Assembly (NCBI GenBank): GCA_030425195.1
Contig: JAUIAV010000020.1
Coordinates: 1-64,000, forward strand
Source: Gammaproteobacteria bacterium
GTDB lineage: Bacteria > Pseudomonadota > Gammaproteobacteria > Pseudomonadales > Azotimanducaceae
Reading direction: 5' to 3'
DNA length: 64,000 bases
The notes beneath the pieces are model-generated. The model was not told the origin of the DNA. It was given only the letters and a program-made list of their open reading frames with translations, and did no database searches. The translations under genes were made by a program, and so were the position numbers. Positions 55,889-64,000 of this stretch are shown piece after piece. Every line of letters begins with the position of its first letter. The stretch's first letter is position 1.

Positions 55889-56851
55889 TTGGCAGAGCCA
55901 TCAGCTAACGCTGCAAACATCGAGAAGATCGTCGAATCCGTCGACTCCCTGAAGGCGGATTTCGAGGATCACCGTTACATCTGCAGCGATCAGATCGCCA
56001 CGGCCGTCTATCTGGCCTACCACCTCAGGAAACCCATCCTCATCGAGGGCCCGCCCGGGGTCGGCAAAACCGAGCTGGCCAAAACCACCGCCGAGATGTT
56101 CGAGCTGCCGCTGATCCGCCTCCAGTGCTACGAGGGTCTGGACGAAGCCAAGGCCATCTACGAGTGGAAGTACGGCAAGCAGCTGCTCTACACGCAGGTG
56201 CTGAAGGAAACCCTGGACGAAGTGCTGCAGGGGGCCAAGGGTTTCGCCGAATCGGTGAACCGTCTGCATGAATTCGGCGACATCTTCTTCTCGGAGGAAT
56301 TCCTCGAACCCCGGCCGCTCATGAAGGCGCTGAAGGAAGAGAACGGCTGCGTGCTCCTCATCGACGAGGTGGACAAGTCCGATCACGAGTTCGAGAGCCT
56401 GCTGCTGGAGATGCTCTCCGACTTCCAGGTTTCCATCCCTGAAATCGGCACCGTGAAAGCCGCCGCGGAACCGCCCATGGTGTTCCTGACCAGCAACAAC
56501 ACCCGGGAGATCTCGGACGCGCTCAAGCGCCGTTGCCTGCATCTGTACATCCCGTTCCCGGATACGGACCTGGAACAGCGGATCATCCATGCCCGGGTGC
56601 CGGAGATTCCGCCCGCCCTGCAGAAGCAGCTGGTGACCTTCATCCAGCAGCTGAGAGACATGGACCTCAAGAAGGTGCCCGCCATCTCGGAGACCATCGA
56701 CTGGGCCAGAACCCTGGTTCTGCTGCATACGGAATCGCTGGATCCGCAGCTCGTGCGTGACACTCTGAACGTGATCCTGAAGTTCCAGGAAGACATCGAG
56801 AACGTGGACGCCGAGATCACCACCCTCACCAGCAACGCGCTGAAGAAGTAG
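55889..56851 (+). CDS. MoxR-family AAA+ ATPase
   Basis: IEGPPGVGKTELAKTTAEMF Walker A; GCVLLIDEVDKSDHEFESLLLEMLSDFQVSIPEIGTV Walker B; apparent TTG start. Confidence 0.9.
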   Translation: MAEPSANAANIEKIVESVDSLKADFEDHRYICSDQIATAVYLAYHLRKPILIEGPPGVGKTELAKTTAEMFELPLIRLQCYEGLDEAKAIYEWKYGKQLLYTQVLKETLDEVLQGAKGFAESVNRLHEFGDIFFSEEFLEPRPLMKALKEENGCVLLIDEVDKSDHEFESLLLEMLSDFQVSIPEIGTVKAAAEPPMVFLTSNNTREISDALKRRCLHLYIPFPDTDLEQRIIHARVPEIPPALQKQLVTFIQQLRDMDLKKVPAISETIDWARTLVLLHTESLDPQLVRDTLNVILKFQEDIENVDAEITTLTSNALKK

Positions 56852-56873
56852 CGCGGCGTCCTGCGCAACCATC

Positions 56874-58370
56874 GTGGATCGCACGCTCACCAATTTCATC
56901 CGCGCGCTGCGCAATTCGGAGGTGCGGATCTCCACCGCGGAAACGCTGGATGCGTTCAACGCGGTGGAGCTGGTGGGGTATGAGGACAAGGAGTTCCTGA
57001 GACGCACCCTTTCCCTCGTGCTGCCCAAGACGGCGGACGAGAAGGAGACCTTCGAGAACTGCTTCGACCAGTTCTTTTCTTTCGAGGACGTGCGCGGTGA
57101 ACGTCACGAAGGCGGCGACGGCGCCGAGGCTGGTGATGCGGAAGGAGAAGAGTCCGGCGGCGACGGAGAAGGCGGCGGCGCCGGCGGCGAATCCCAACCC
57201 GGCCAGAAAGCATCCGGCGGCAAGGGCAAAGCAAAGAAAAAGAAGAAAAACTCACTGATCGAGGAAGAAGAGGAAGAGGACCTCGGCCCGGGTGCCATGT
57301 CCGAACCCGGCTCCGAGCTCGGCCAGCTGCTGATGAACAACTCCAAGGTGGAGCTTTCCGTGGCCATGGCCGCCGCCGGCGAGGCGGTGGATCTGCGCAG
57401 CATTCAGGTCTTCACCCAGAAAGGTCTCTACACCCGGAAGATCATGGAGGAGATGGGGCTCGGCCAGCTCAACCGGGAAATCGGCGACCTCAAGGCGGCC
57501 CGATCCATCCCGGAACGGCGTCTGGGTCAGGAGCTCAAGCGGCGGCGGGACTGGCTTCGCGAGCAGGTCCGGGACTATGTGGAGAAGCAGTTTCTGCTCC
57601 ATGCGGACGCCGAGGGTAAGCGGCTCCGGGAGGATCTGCTCAAACGGGTGAAGCTCTCCAACGTGGAGCACCGCAGCTTCCGGCTGATCCAGGAAATCGT
57701 CTTCAAGATGGCCAAGAAGCTGGCGGCCCTGCACTCACGGCGCAAGAAGGTGTTCAAACGGGGTGCGCTGAACGTGCCGCGCACCCTCCGGCACAACATG
57801 AGCTACGACGGAGCCATCTTCGACCTGCACTGGAAGTCCGTGAAGGTGGACCGGCCCAAGGTCTTCGCCATCTGCGACGTCTCCGGCTCGGTGGCCAACT
57901 ACGCCCGGTTCATGCTCATGTTTCTCTACAGCCTCGAAGAGGTGATGCCCAAGGTGCGTTCGTTCGCCTTCTCGTCCGATCTCGCCGAGGTGACGGAACT
58001 CTTCGAGCGGAACAAGATCGAAGACGCCATCGCCAAGACCCTGCGCGACTACAGCGGCGGTTCCACCGACTACGGCCAGGCTCTGACCGACTTCAAGAAG
58101 CTCTGTCTCGACGACGTGGACAATCGCACCACGATCATCATTCTCGGCGACGCCCGCAACAACTACGGCGACCCGAAAACCGAGATCATGAAGGAACTCT
58201 ACGACCGCTGTAAGCGTCTGATCTGGCTGAATCCGGAGCCGCGCAATTCCTGGAACGTGGGGGACGCGGAAATGAAAAAGTACGCCGCGTACTGCCATCA
58301 GGCGGATGAATGCAATTCCCTCATGCACCTCGAACGCGTCGTCGGGAATCTGCTGAGATCCGTTTCGTGA
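56874..58370 (+). CDS. CoxE-like VWA-domain protein
   Basis: VFAICDVSGSVANYARFMLMFLYSLEEVMPKVRSFAFSS; charged G/E/K low-complexity linker; pairs with the MoxR gene; GTG start. Confidence 0.9.
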   Translation: MDRTLTNFIRALRNSEVRISTAETLDAFNAVELVGYEDKEFLRRTLSLVLPKTADEKETFENCFDQFFSFEDVRGERHEGGDGAEAGDAEGEESGGDGEGGGAGGESQPGQKASGGKGKAKKKKKNSLIEEEEEEDLGPGAMSEPGSELGQLLMNNSKVELSVAMAAAGEAVDLRSIQVFTQKGLYTRKIMEEMGLGQLNREIGDLKAARSIPERRLGQELKRRRDWLREQVRDYVEKQFLLHADAEGKRLREDLLKRVKLSNVEHRSFRLIQEIVFKMAKKLAALHSRRKKVFKRGALNVPRTLRHNMSYDGAIFDLHWKSVKVDRPKVFAICDVSGSVANYARFMLMFLYSLEEVMPKVRSFAFSSDLAEVTELFERNKIEDAIAKTLRDYSGGSTDYGQALTDFKKLCLDDVDNRTTIIILGDARNNYGDPKTEIMKELYDRCKRLIWLNPEPRNSWNVGDAEMKKYAAYCHQADECNSLMHLERVVGNLLRSVS

Positions 58371-58383
58371 ATCCAAGGACGCC

Positions 58384-60075
58384 ATGAGCGACGCCATCAC
58401 CTCGGAAGATTCCCTGACCCGCGCTGCCGGCAGGCAGCTTCTGACCTTCGCCTTTTTCGCCATAGCCGGTATCGCCCTGCTCATGGTGGGTCTGGCCTGG
58501 GCATCCTCGTTGACCGGTGCCGCCTCCGGCGGCAACAACGCCGTCGACCCGGAAACCGGCACCCTCACCGTGTTCCTCCGCGAGGAACCGCCTCAGCTGA
58601 ACAGCTCCCTGTCCACGGACCAGGTGAGCGGCAGCGTGCTCGGTCATGTGATCGAAGGTCTTCTGCGCTACGACGAGCACAACCGCCTGGTAACAGCCGT
58701 GGCCGAACGCTGGGAAATCCGGGAGCACGGCGCCACGTTCTGGCTGCGGCAGGACGCGCTCTGGTCCGATGGCGAACCGGTGACCGCTCATGACTTCGTG
58801 TTCGCCTGGAAGACGGGGCTGGATCCCGCCAACGCATCCGAGTACGCGTTCATCCTCTATGCCATCAAGAATGGAGAAGCCATCAACCGGGGCGAGCTGC
58901 CCACCTCGACCATCGGTGCCAGGGCCATCGACGACCACACCCTGGAGGTGGATTTCGAACGCCCGCTGGCCTATTTCGACAAGCTCGTCGCTTTCTCCAC
59001 CTATGCTCCCCTGCGGGAAGACTTCTATCTGGCCACCAGCGGCGCTTACGGTGCCGATGCGGACAAGATCCTCTACAACGGCCCCTTCGTGATCGAGTCC
59101 TGGGTGCATGGCGCTTCCCTGCGCATGCGGAAAAACCCCCTCTACTGGGACAGGGAACGGGCAAAAGTGGAGGTGATCGATTTCGCCTACATCACCTCGG
59201 ATGCCAACGCGACGCTGAACCTGTTCAAGGATGACAAGATCGCCTACGCCACCCTCCAGGCGGAGAACCTGAACAACGCCATGGAGCAGCGCTGGCACAT
59301 CGACCGGTTCATGGACGGTTCCGTTTTCTACATCGAGTTCAACCACCGGGAAGGACGCCTCACCGCCAACCACCATCTGCGGAAAGCCATGCAGCTGGCG
59401 ACCGACTCGGCCGAGCTGGTCTACAAGGTCACCAAGCTGCCCGGCTACCTGCCCGGCGAATCGCTGTTCCCTGTCTGGCTGCAGGGGGTGGACGGGTATC
59501 TGCGGGAGGAGTATCCCGCCAACTATCCGGCCATGGATCTGGAGCAGGCACGCTGGCACCTCGAGCAGGCCAAGGCCGAGCTCGGCATCGACGAGTTTCC
59601 ACCCCTGGTGCTTCTGACCGGTGACAACCCCATCTCCAACATCCAGGCCGAGTACTATCAGCAGGTGTTCCGGAAAAACCTGGGGCTGGATCTGAAGATC
59701 GACAAGCAGATCTTCAAACAGCGGCTGGCCAAGATGCTCTCCGGCGATTTCGATCTGGTGCTCGCAGGCTGGGGTCCGGACTACGACGATCCGCTCACCT
59801 TCGGTGACCTCTTCGCTTCCTGGAATCTGAACAACCGGGGCCAGTACCGGAATCCGGAGCTCGACAAGTGGGTGCGGGTCGCGCAGAACGAACAGGACAC
59901 GAAGGCCCGGATGGACGCCTTCGGCGAGATCCAGCGGATCATCATCGATGACGCCGTCATCCTGCCCGGCTACGAACGCGGGGTCACCTACGTGACCCAT
60001 CCGCAGATGAAAGGCATGGTCCGCCGCGCCGTGGGCCCGGATCCGGACTTCACGAACGCCTGGATCGAGGGATAG
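58384..60075 (+). CDS. Peptide ABC transporter substrate-binding protein (OppA-like)
   Basis: TLTVFLREEPPQLNSSLSTDQVSGSVLGHVIEGLLRYDEHNRLVTAVAERWEI; DWVFAWKTGLDP-type SBP5 motif; N-terminal hydrophobic segment. Confidence 0.93.
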   Translation: MSDAITSEDSLTRAAGRQLLTFAFFAIAGIALLMVGLAWASSLTGAASGGNNAVDPETGTLTVFLREEPPQLNSSLSTDQVSGSVLGHVIEGLLRYDEHNRLVTAVAERWEIREHGATFWLRQDALWSDGEPVTAHDFVFAWKTGLDPANASEYAFILYAIKNGEAINRGELPTSTIGARAIDDHTLEVDFERPLAYFDKLVAFSTYAPLREDFYLATSGAYGADADKILYNGPFVIESWVHGASLRMRKNPLYWDRERAKVEVIDFAYITSDANATLNLFKDDKIAYATLQAENLNNAMEQRWHIDRFMDGSVFYIEFNHREGRLTANHHLRKAMQLATDSAELVYKVTKLPGYLPGESLFPVWLQGVDGYLREEYPANYPAMDLEQARWHLEQAKAELGIDEFPPLVLLTGDNPISNIQAEYYQQVFRKNLGLDLKIDKQIFKQRLAKMLSGDFDLVLAGWGPDYDDPLTFGDLFASWNLNNRGQYRNPELDKWVRVAQNEQDTKARMDAFGEIQRIIIDDAVILPGYERGVTYVTHPQMKGMVRRAVGPDPDFTNAWIEG

Positions 60076-60091
60076 GGACAGAGCACCGGTC

Positions 60092-61024
60092 ATGTGGCGC
60101 TACACGCTGAAACGGCTCATCCAGGGGATCATCACCATCTGGTTCATCGCCACCGCCACCTTCTTCGCCATGCACAACGTGCCCGGCGACCCGCTGATCA
60201 ACGATCGCAGCGTCACCGAGGACATCCGCGCCAATCTGGAAGCGAAGTACGGCCTGAACAGGCCCACTCACGAGCAGTACCTCATCTACATGGGCAACAT
60301 TCTGCGCGGTGATTTCGGCATCTCCTTCACGCAGAAAAACCGGATGGTGAACGACATCATCCGGGAGCATTTCCCGGTCTCCGCCATCCTGGGCATTCTC
60401 GCCGTGGTCTTCGCCGGTCTGGGCGGCGTGCTCTGGGGCGCTCTCACCGCCCTCTACCGCAACCGGTTGCCGGACGTGATCATCATGTTCCTGGTGATTC
60501 TCGGCATCTCCGTGCCGAGCTTCGTCGTGGCCGCCATTGCTCAGCTGACGCTGGTGAACCTCAACGATCTGTTCGGCTTTTCCGTGCTGCCCGTGGCCGG
60601 CTGGGGCACCCTGTGGCACATGCTGGTGCCATCCATGGTGCTCGGCCTCGGCACCATGGCCTATCTCACCCGGCTCATGCGCTCGTCCATGCTCGAGATC
60701 GTCAACTCGGACTTCATCCGCACCGCCAAGGCCAAAGGTCTGCCACCGACCCGGATCTTCACCACCCATCAGCTCCGCAATGCCATCCTCCCGGTGATCA
60801 CGGTGCTCGGGCCTTCCATCGCCGCCATCACCACCGGCGGTTTCGTGGTGGAGCTGGTGTTCGCCATCCCCGGGCTCGGCCGGTACTTCGTGCAGGCCGT
60901 GCAGCAGCTGGACTACACCGTGATCATGGGCACCACCGTCTTCTACGGTGCGTTTCTGGTGTTCATGGTGATCGTGGTCGACCTGCTCTACGGCTGGATC
61001 GATCCCCGGGTGCGGCTGGAGTAG
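60092..61024 (+). CDS. Peptide ABC transporter permease (OppB-like)
   Basis: MWRYTLKRLIQGIITIWFIATATFFAMHNVPGDPL; YLTRLMRSSMLEIVNSDFIRTAKAKGLPPTRIFTTHQLRNAILPVITVLG EAA loop. Confidence 0.95.
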   Translation: MWRYTLKRLIQGIITIWFIATATFFAMHNVPGDPLINDRSVTEDIRANLEAKYGLNRPTHEQYLIYMGNILRGDFGISFTQKNRMVNDIIREHFPVSAILGILAVVFAGLGGVLWGALTALYRNRLPDVIIMFLVILGISVPSFVVAAIAQLTLVNLNDLFGFSVLPVAGWGTLWHMLVPSMVLGLGTMAYLTRLMRSSMLEIVNSDFIRTAKAKGLPPTRIFTTHQLRNAILPVITVLGPSIAAITTGGFVVELVFAIPGLGRYFVQAVQQLDYTVIMGTTVFYGAFLVFMVIVVDLLYGWIDPRVRLE

Positions 61025-61028
61025 CGCC

Positions 61029-62405
61029 ATGGCGGAACTGCAGGTACGGCTCACGGCAGCGGATTTCGAACCGCTGCACACAGATCAGGAGATTCACAGC
61101 CTCTCCCGGCCATCCCTGTCCTACTGGCAGGATGCCTGGATCCGGCTGAAGGCCAACACCCGAGCCATCCTCTCTCTGTACATCGTCCTCGGTCTGCTGG
61201 CTTTCACGGTGCTGGGCCCGCTGGTCTGGGACGTCGATCCGGCAGCACAGGATGTGGATCAGATCAGCCTGCCACCCGGTGCCGACCGCACCGCCACCAT
61301 CGTCGCGCCTTATGCGCCCTGGTCCGGCGGTTCCGTCCTGCCCGCTGCCGAAGGATTGCGCCTGGCCGAGACGCCAAACAGCGAGAACGTGCGTCTCCTG
61401 TGGGATCCGGTGCCTGGTGCTGCATCCTATTCCGTGTACCGCAGCCTGTTCGACGTGGGCGAGGACCGGGCGCTGGGGCTGCCCCTGGTGGACCTCTTCG
61501 GTGCCGACGCCGTTCGCTTCGAGGACCGCCTGGATCTCTCACCCCGCACCTACCACTATTCCGTGCTTGCCCGCGACGCCGATGGCACGGAGCTCGATTT
61601 CCAGACCCTGGAAGTTCAGGTTTCCCGCGTCATCACCGCGGAACAGGCGCTGGAGCGCGGGCTCATCGATTCGCTGAACGACGTGCAGATCGGCGACGAG
61701 GTGCTCATGCCGCTGCATCCGTTCGGTACCGACTATCTCGGCCGGGACATGCTCTCGCGGCTGATGCACGGTGCCCGGGTATCTCTGTTCATCGGCATCG
61801 CAGCACCGCTGCTCTACGTGCTGTTCGGTGTGTTTTATGGCAGTACGGCCGGATTCATCGGCGGCCGCATCGATCAGGCCCTGATGCGTTTTGCCGATTT
61901 CGTGGTAGCGCTGCCGTTCCTTCTGTTCATGATCCTGTTCAAGATCGCCTTCGGCATCGGCCCGGGAGAGTCCGGCATTCTGCCCATGCTGGTGGCTCTG
62001 GTGCTGCTGTCCTGGCCGGCCACATCCCGGCTCGTGCGCGGGCAGATTCTGCAGATCCGCGAAGAAGGCTACATCAATGCCAGCCGGCTGCTGGGTGCAA
62101 AGAACGGTTACCTGGTGGTCCGTCACATGATTCCGAACACCATGGGCGTGATCCTGGTGACCCTGACCTTCGCGGTTCCGAGCGCCATCTTCACCGAAGC
62201 GTTCCTGTCGTTCATCGGCATGGGTGTGGCACCGCCCACACCCAGCTGGGGCAGCATGTGCAACGAGGGCATCAAGACCATGCTCACCACACCGCACGAG
62301 CTCATTTTTCCGGCCCTGTTCATCAGCATCACGGTACTGGCCTTCAACCTGCTGGGCGACGGTCTGCGGGATGCCCTGGATGCGCGTATGAGGTCGACCG
62401 AATGA
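61029..62405 (+). CDS. Peptide ABC transporter permease (OppC-like) with FN3-like periplasmic insertion
   Basis: HPFGTDYLGRDMLSRLMHGARVSLFIGI; EEGYINASRLLGAKNGYLVVRHMIPNTMGVI; insertion at about aa 109-200. Confidence 0.93.
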   Translation: MAELQVRLTAADFEPLHTDQEIHSLSRPSLSYWQDAWIRLKANTRAILSLYIVLGLLAFTVLGPLVWDVDPAAQDVDQISLPPGADRTATIVAPYAPWSGGSVLPAAEGLRLAETPNSENVRLLWDPVPGAASYSVYRSLFDVGEDRALGLPLVDLFGADAVRFEDRLDLSPRTYHYSVLARDADGTELDFQTLEVQVSRVITAEQALERGLIDSLNDVQIGDEVLMPLHPFGTDYLGRDMLSRLMHGARVSLFIGIAAPLLYVLFGVFYGSTAGFIGGRIDQALMRFADFVVALPFLLFMILFKIAFGIGPGESGILPMLVALVLLSWPATSRLVRGQILQIREEGYINASRLLGAKNGYLVVRHMIPNTMGVILVTLTFAVPSAIFTEAFLSFIGMGVAPPTPSWGSMCNEGIKTMLTTPHELIFPALFISITVLAFNLLGDGLRDALDARMRSTE

Positions 62406-63454
62406 ACGATCGCGAAGCCGATTCCCTCCTCAGGATCGATGACCTGGCCGTGGAGTTCGACACCTACGGCGGCATCGTCAAGGCCGTGCGGGGTGTGAGC
62501 TTCGGCGTCGACGAGGGGGAGACCCTGGCCATCGTCGGCGAATCCGGCTGCGGAAAATCGGTTACGGTGCAGAGCGTGATGGGGCTCATCCCCATGCCGC
62601 CGGGTCGGATCACCAGCGGGCGGGCCACCCTCCGGGGCCGGGACATCCTGGGCCGGAAGACCATCGATGGACGCGACATCCGCGGCCGCGAGATCGGCAT
62701 GATCTTCCAGGACCCGATGACGAGCCTGAACCCGACCATGAGCATCGGCGCCCAGATCGCCGAACCGCTGGAAGTGCACCGGGGTTACTCGAAGAAGCAG
62801 GCCATGAACCGCGCCATCGAGCTGCTGGAGATGAGCCGCATTCCCGAGCCGGCCAAACGCGCACGCCAGTATCCGTTCGAGTTCTCCGGCGGCATGCTGC
62901 AGCGAGCCATGATCGCCATGGCCATCGCCTGCGAACCGGCCATCCTCATCGCCGACGAACCGACCACGGCGCTGGACGTGACCATTCAGGCCCAGATTCT
63001 GGATCTGATGAAGGAGCTGCAGCAGGAAACGGGCATGGCCATCATTCTCATCACCCACGATCTCGGTGTGGTCGCCCGTATGGCGGACGAGGTCGCCGTG
63101 ATGTATGCAGGGCAGAGCATCGAACGGGGCTCGGTGGACGACGTGTTCTACCGCTCCGCGCACCCTTACACGCTCGGCCTGAAGGCCGCCATGCCGAACA
63201 ACGATCCGGCCCGCCAGCACAGGCTCACACCCATCGACGGCAGCCCGCCGGACCTCTTTCATCCCCCGGACGGCTGCGGATACTTCGCCCGCTGCCCCTA
63301 TGCCATGAAGGTCTGTGAACATCACGACCCGGACGCCTTCGCGTTCAGCGACGAACACCGGGCGAACTGCTGGCAGCACCACGAGACGGCGCCGGTTCGG
63401 GTGGAAGGTCTCTACTACGCCAACACGGTGACGGGCAGCGGAGGCGCTTCATGA
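62402..63454 (+). CDS. Oligopeptide ABC transporter ATP-binding protein (OppD-like)
   Basis: Walker A GESGCGKSVTVQSVMGL; signature FSGGMLQRAMIAMAIACEPAILIADEPTTALDVTIQAQIL; C-terminal Cys cluster CGYFARCPYAMKVC. Confidence 0.96.
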   Translation: MNDREADSLLRIDDLAVEFDTYGGIVKAVRGVSFGVDEGETLAIVGESGCGKSVTVQSVMGLIPMPPGRITSGRATLRGRDILGRKTIDGRDIRGREIGMIFQDPMTSLNPTMSIGAQIAEPLEVHRGYSKKQAMNRAIELLEMSRIPEPAKRARQYPFEFSGGMLQRAMIAMAIACEPAILIADEPTTALDVTIQAQILDLMKELQQETGMAIILITHDLGVVARMADEVAVMYAGQSIERGSVDDVFYRSAHPYTLGLKAAMPNNDPARQHRLTPIDGSPPDLFHPPDGCGYFARCPYAMKVCEHHDPDAFAFSDEHRANCWQHHETAPVRVEGLYYANTVTGSGGAS

Positions 63455-64000
63455 GCGACGCCGACCGGTCGCCGCTGATCGAGTCCATGGGGCTGACCAA
63501 GCATTTCACGCTCGGTAAGAACCAGACCGTGCACGCGCTGGACGGCGTGTCTCTGTCCATAGCGCCGAGAGAGATTCTCGGTCTGGTGGGAGAATCCGGA
63601 TCCGGTAAGTCCACCTACGGCAAGACGCTGATCGGTCTGCATGACAAGACCGCGGGCGAGGTGGTCTTCGACGGTGAGAAACTGCCTGCCAGATACCACC
63701 CACGCGATTTTCAGCGCCATGCCCGACGCATGCAGATGATATTTCAGGATCCCTATTCGTCCCTGAATCCCCGGATGACCGTGGGCGAGATCATCGGCGA
63801 GGGTCTGCGGCTGCACACGAACGATTCCGGCGCTCAGATCCGGGAACGGGTCGCCGGGTGGCTGGAACGGGTCGGCCTGAACGGCGACCACATGGCCCGC
63901 TATCCCCATGAATTCTCCGGCGGCCAGCGCCAGCGCATCGGTATCGCCCGGGCACTGATCATGGAACCGGACTTCGTCGTCTGCGACGAGCCCATCTCCG
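63451..64000 (+). CDS. Oligopeptide ABC transporter ATP-binding protein (OppF-like), partial at window end
   Basis: ATG at 63451; MSDADRSPLIESMGLTKHF...VGESGSGKST; FSGGQRQRIGIARALIMEPDFVVCDEPIS; open at end, so absent from the ORF track. Confidence 0.93.
   Translation, partial: MSDADRSPLIESMGLTKHFTLGKNQTVHALDGVSLSIAPREILGLVGESGSGKSTYGKTLIGLHDKTAGEVVFDGEKLPARYHPRDFQRHARRMQMIFQDPYSSLNPRMTVGEIIGEGLRLHTNDSGAQIRERVAGWLERVGLNGDHMARYPHEFSGGQRQRIGIARALIMEPDFVVCDEPIS

Noticed and set aside
57100-57300. Repeat/minisatellite in the VWA gene
   Set aside because: Low-complexity charged linker in a continuous reading frame; no exact tandem unit beyond codon repetition.
58321-60093. 590-aa antisense ORF opposite the OppA-like gene
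   Set aside because: His/Gly/Val-rich artefactual translation; the + strand has a clear SBP5 family protein.
1-64000. tRNA/rRNA genes, prophage, transposons, classical defence systems
   Set aside because: I saw no transposase, integrase, phage structural genes, restriction-modification or toxin-antitoxin signatures, and no recognisable tRNA/rRNA sequence by eye; tRNAscan-SE/Infernal would be needed to exclude RNA genes formally.

Overview
This is a 64 kb window from a high-GC, gene-dense bacterial chromosome, probably gammaproteobacterial judging from gene content. About 60 protein-coding genes are supported. I found no rRNA, tRNA, CRISPR array, prophage or transposase.

Recognisable blocks, left to right:
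- PNPOx-like protein, MsrA, a Sel1-repeat lipoprotein and MnmH/SelU.
- A cobalt-type nitrile hydratase operon led by a GH78-like protein.
- A LysR / enoyl-CoA hydratase divergon with strong DNA structures.
- A Rieske oxygenase with inverted domain order, a CYP153-like P450, a DUF3336 patatin, a DUF4188 protein and a TetR regulator.
- A type-2 IleRS.
- SMP-30, LLM oxidoreductase, CMD, MFS and IDI genes.
- A VWA lipoprotein, an ECF sigma factor and a possible anti-sigma factor.
- DMT and MATE transporters.
- Rubrerythrin, an Fe-S oxidoreductase, DUF3501 and OxyR.
- A TetR-headed catabolic operon.
- A methionine-cycle locus (aminotransferase, SahR-like regulator, AhcY).
- Five exported amidohydrolase-superfamily proteins, a MoxR/VWA pair and an Opp-type ABC operon.

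Most interesting candidates:
1. Two operons that each pair an intact exported amidohydrolase with a paralogue lacking the metal-binding residues.
2. A GH78-fold protein lacking both catalytic signature motifs, at the head of a nitrile hydratase operon.
3. A Rieske oxygenase with the catalytic domain first and the Rieske domain last.
4. A near-canonical OxyR box placed just upstream of the rubrerythrin promoter, with oxyR downstream.
5. A perfect palindrome between a methionine-cycle aminotransferase and sahR-ahcY.
6. A hairpin with a G-quadruplex-capable loop, plus a second perfect hairpin, in the LysR/ECH intergenic region.
7. An FN3-like insertion in an OppC-type permease.

All calls come from reading the sequence and from family knowledge. 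No searches were run.
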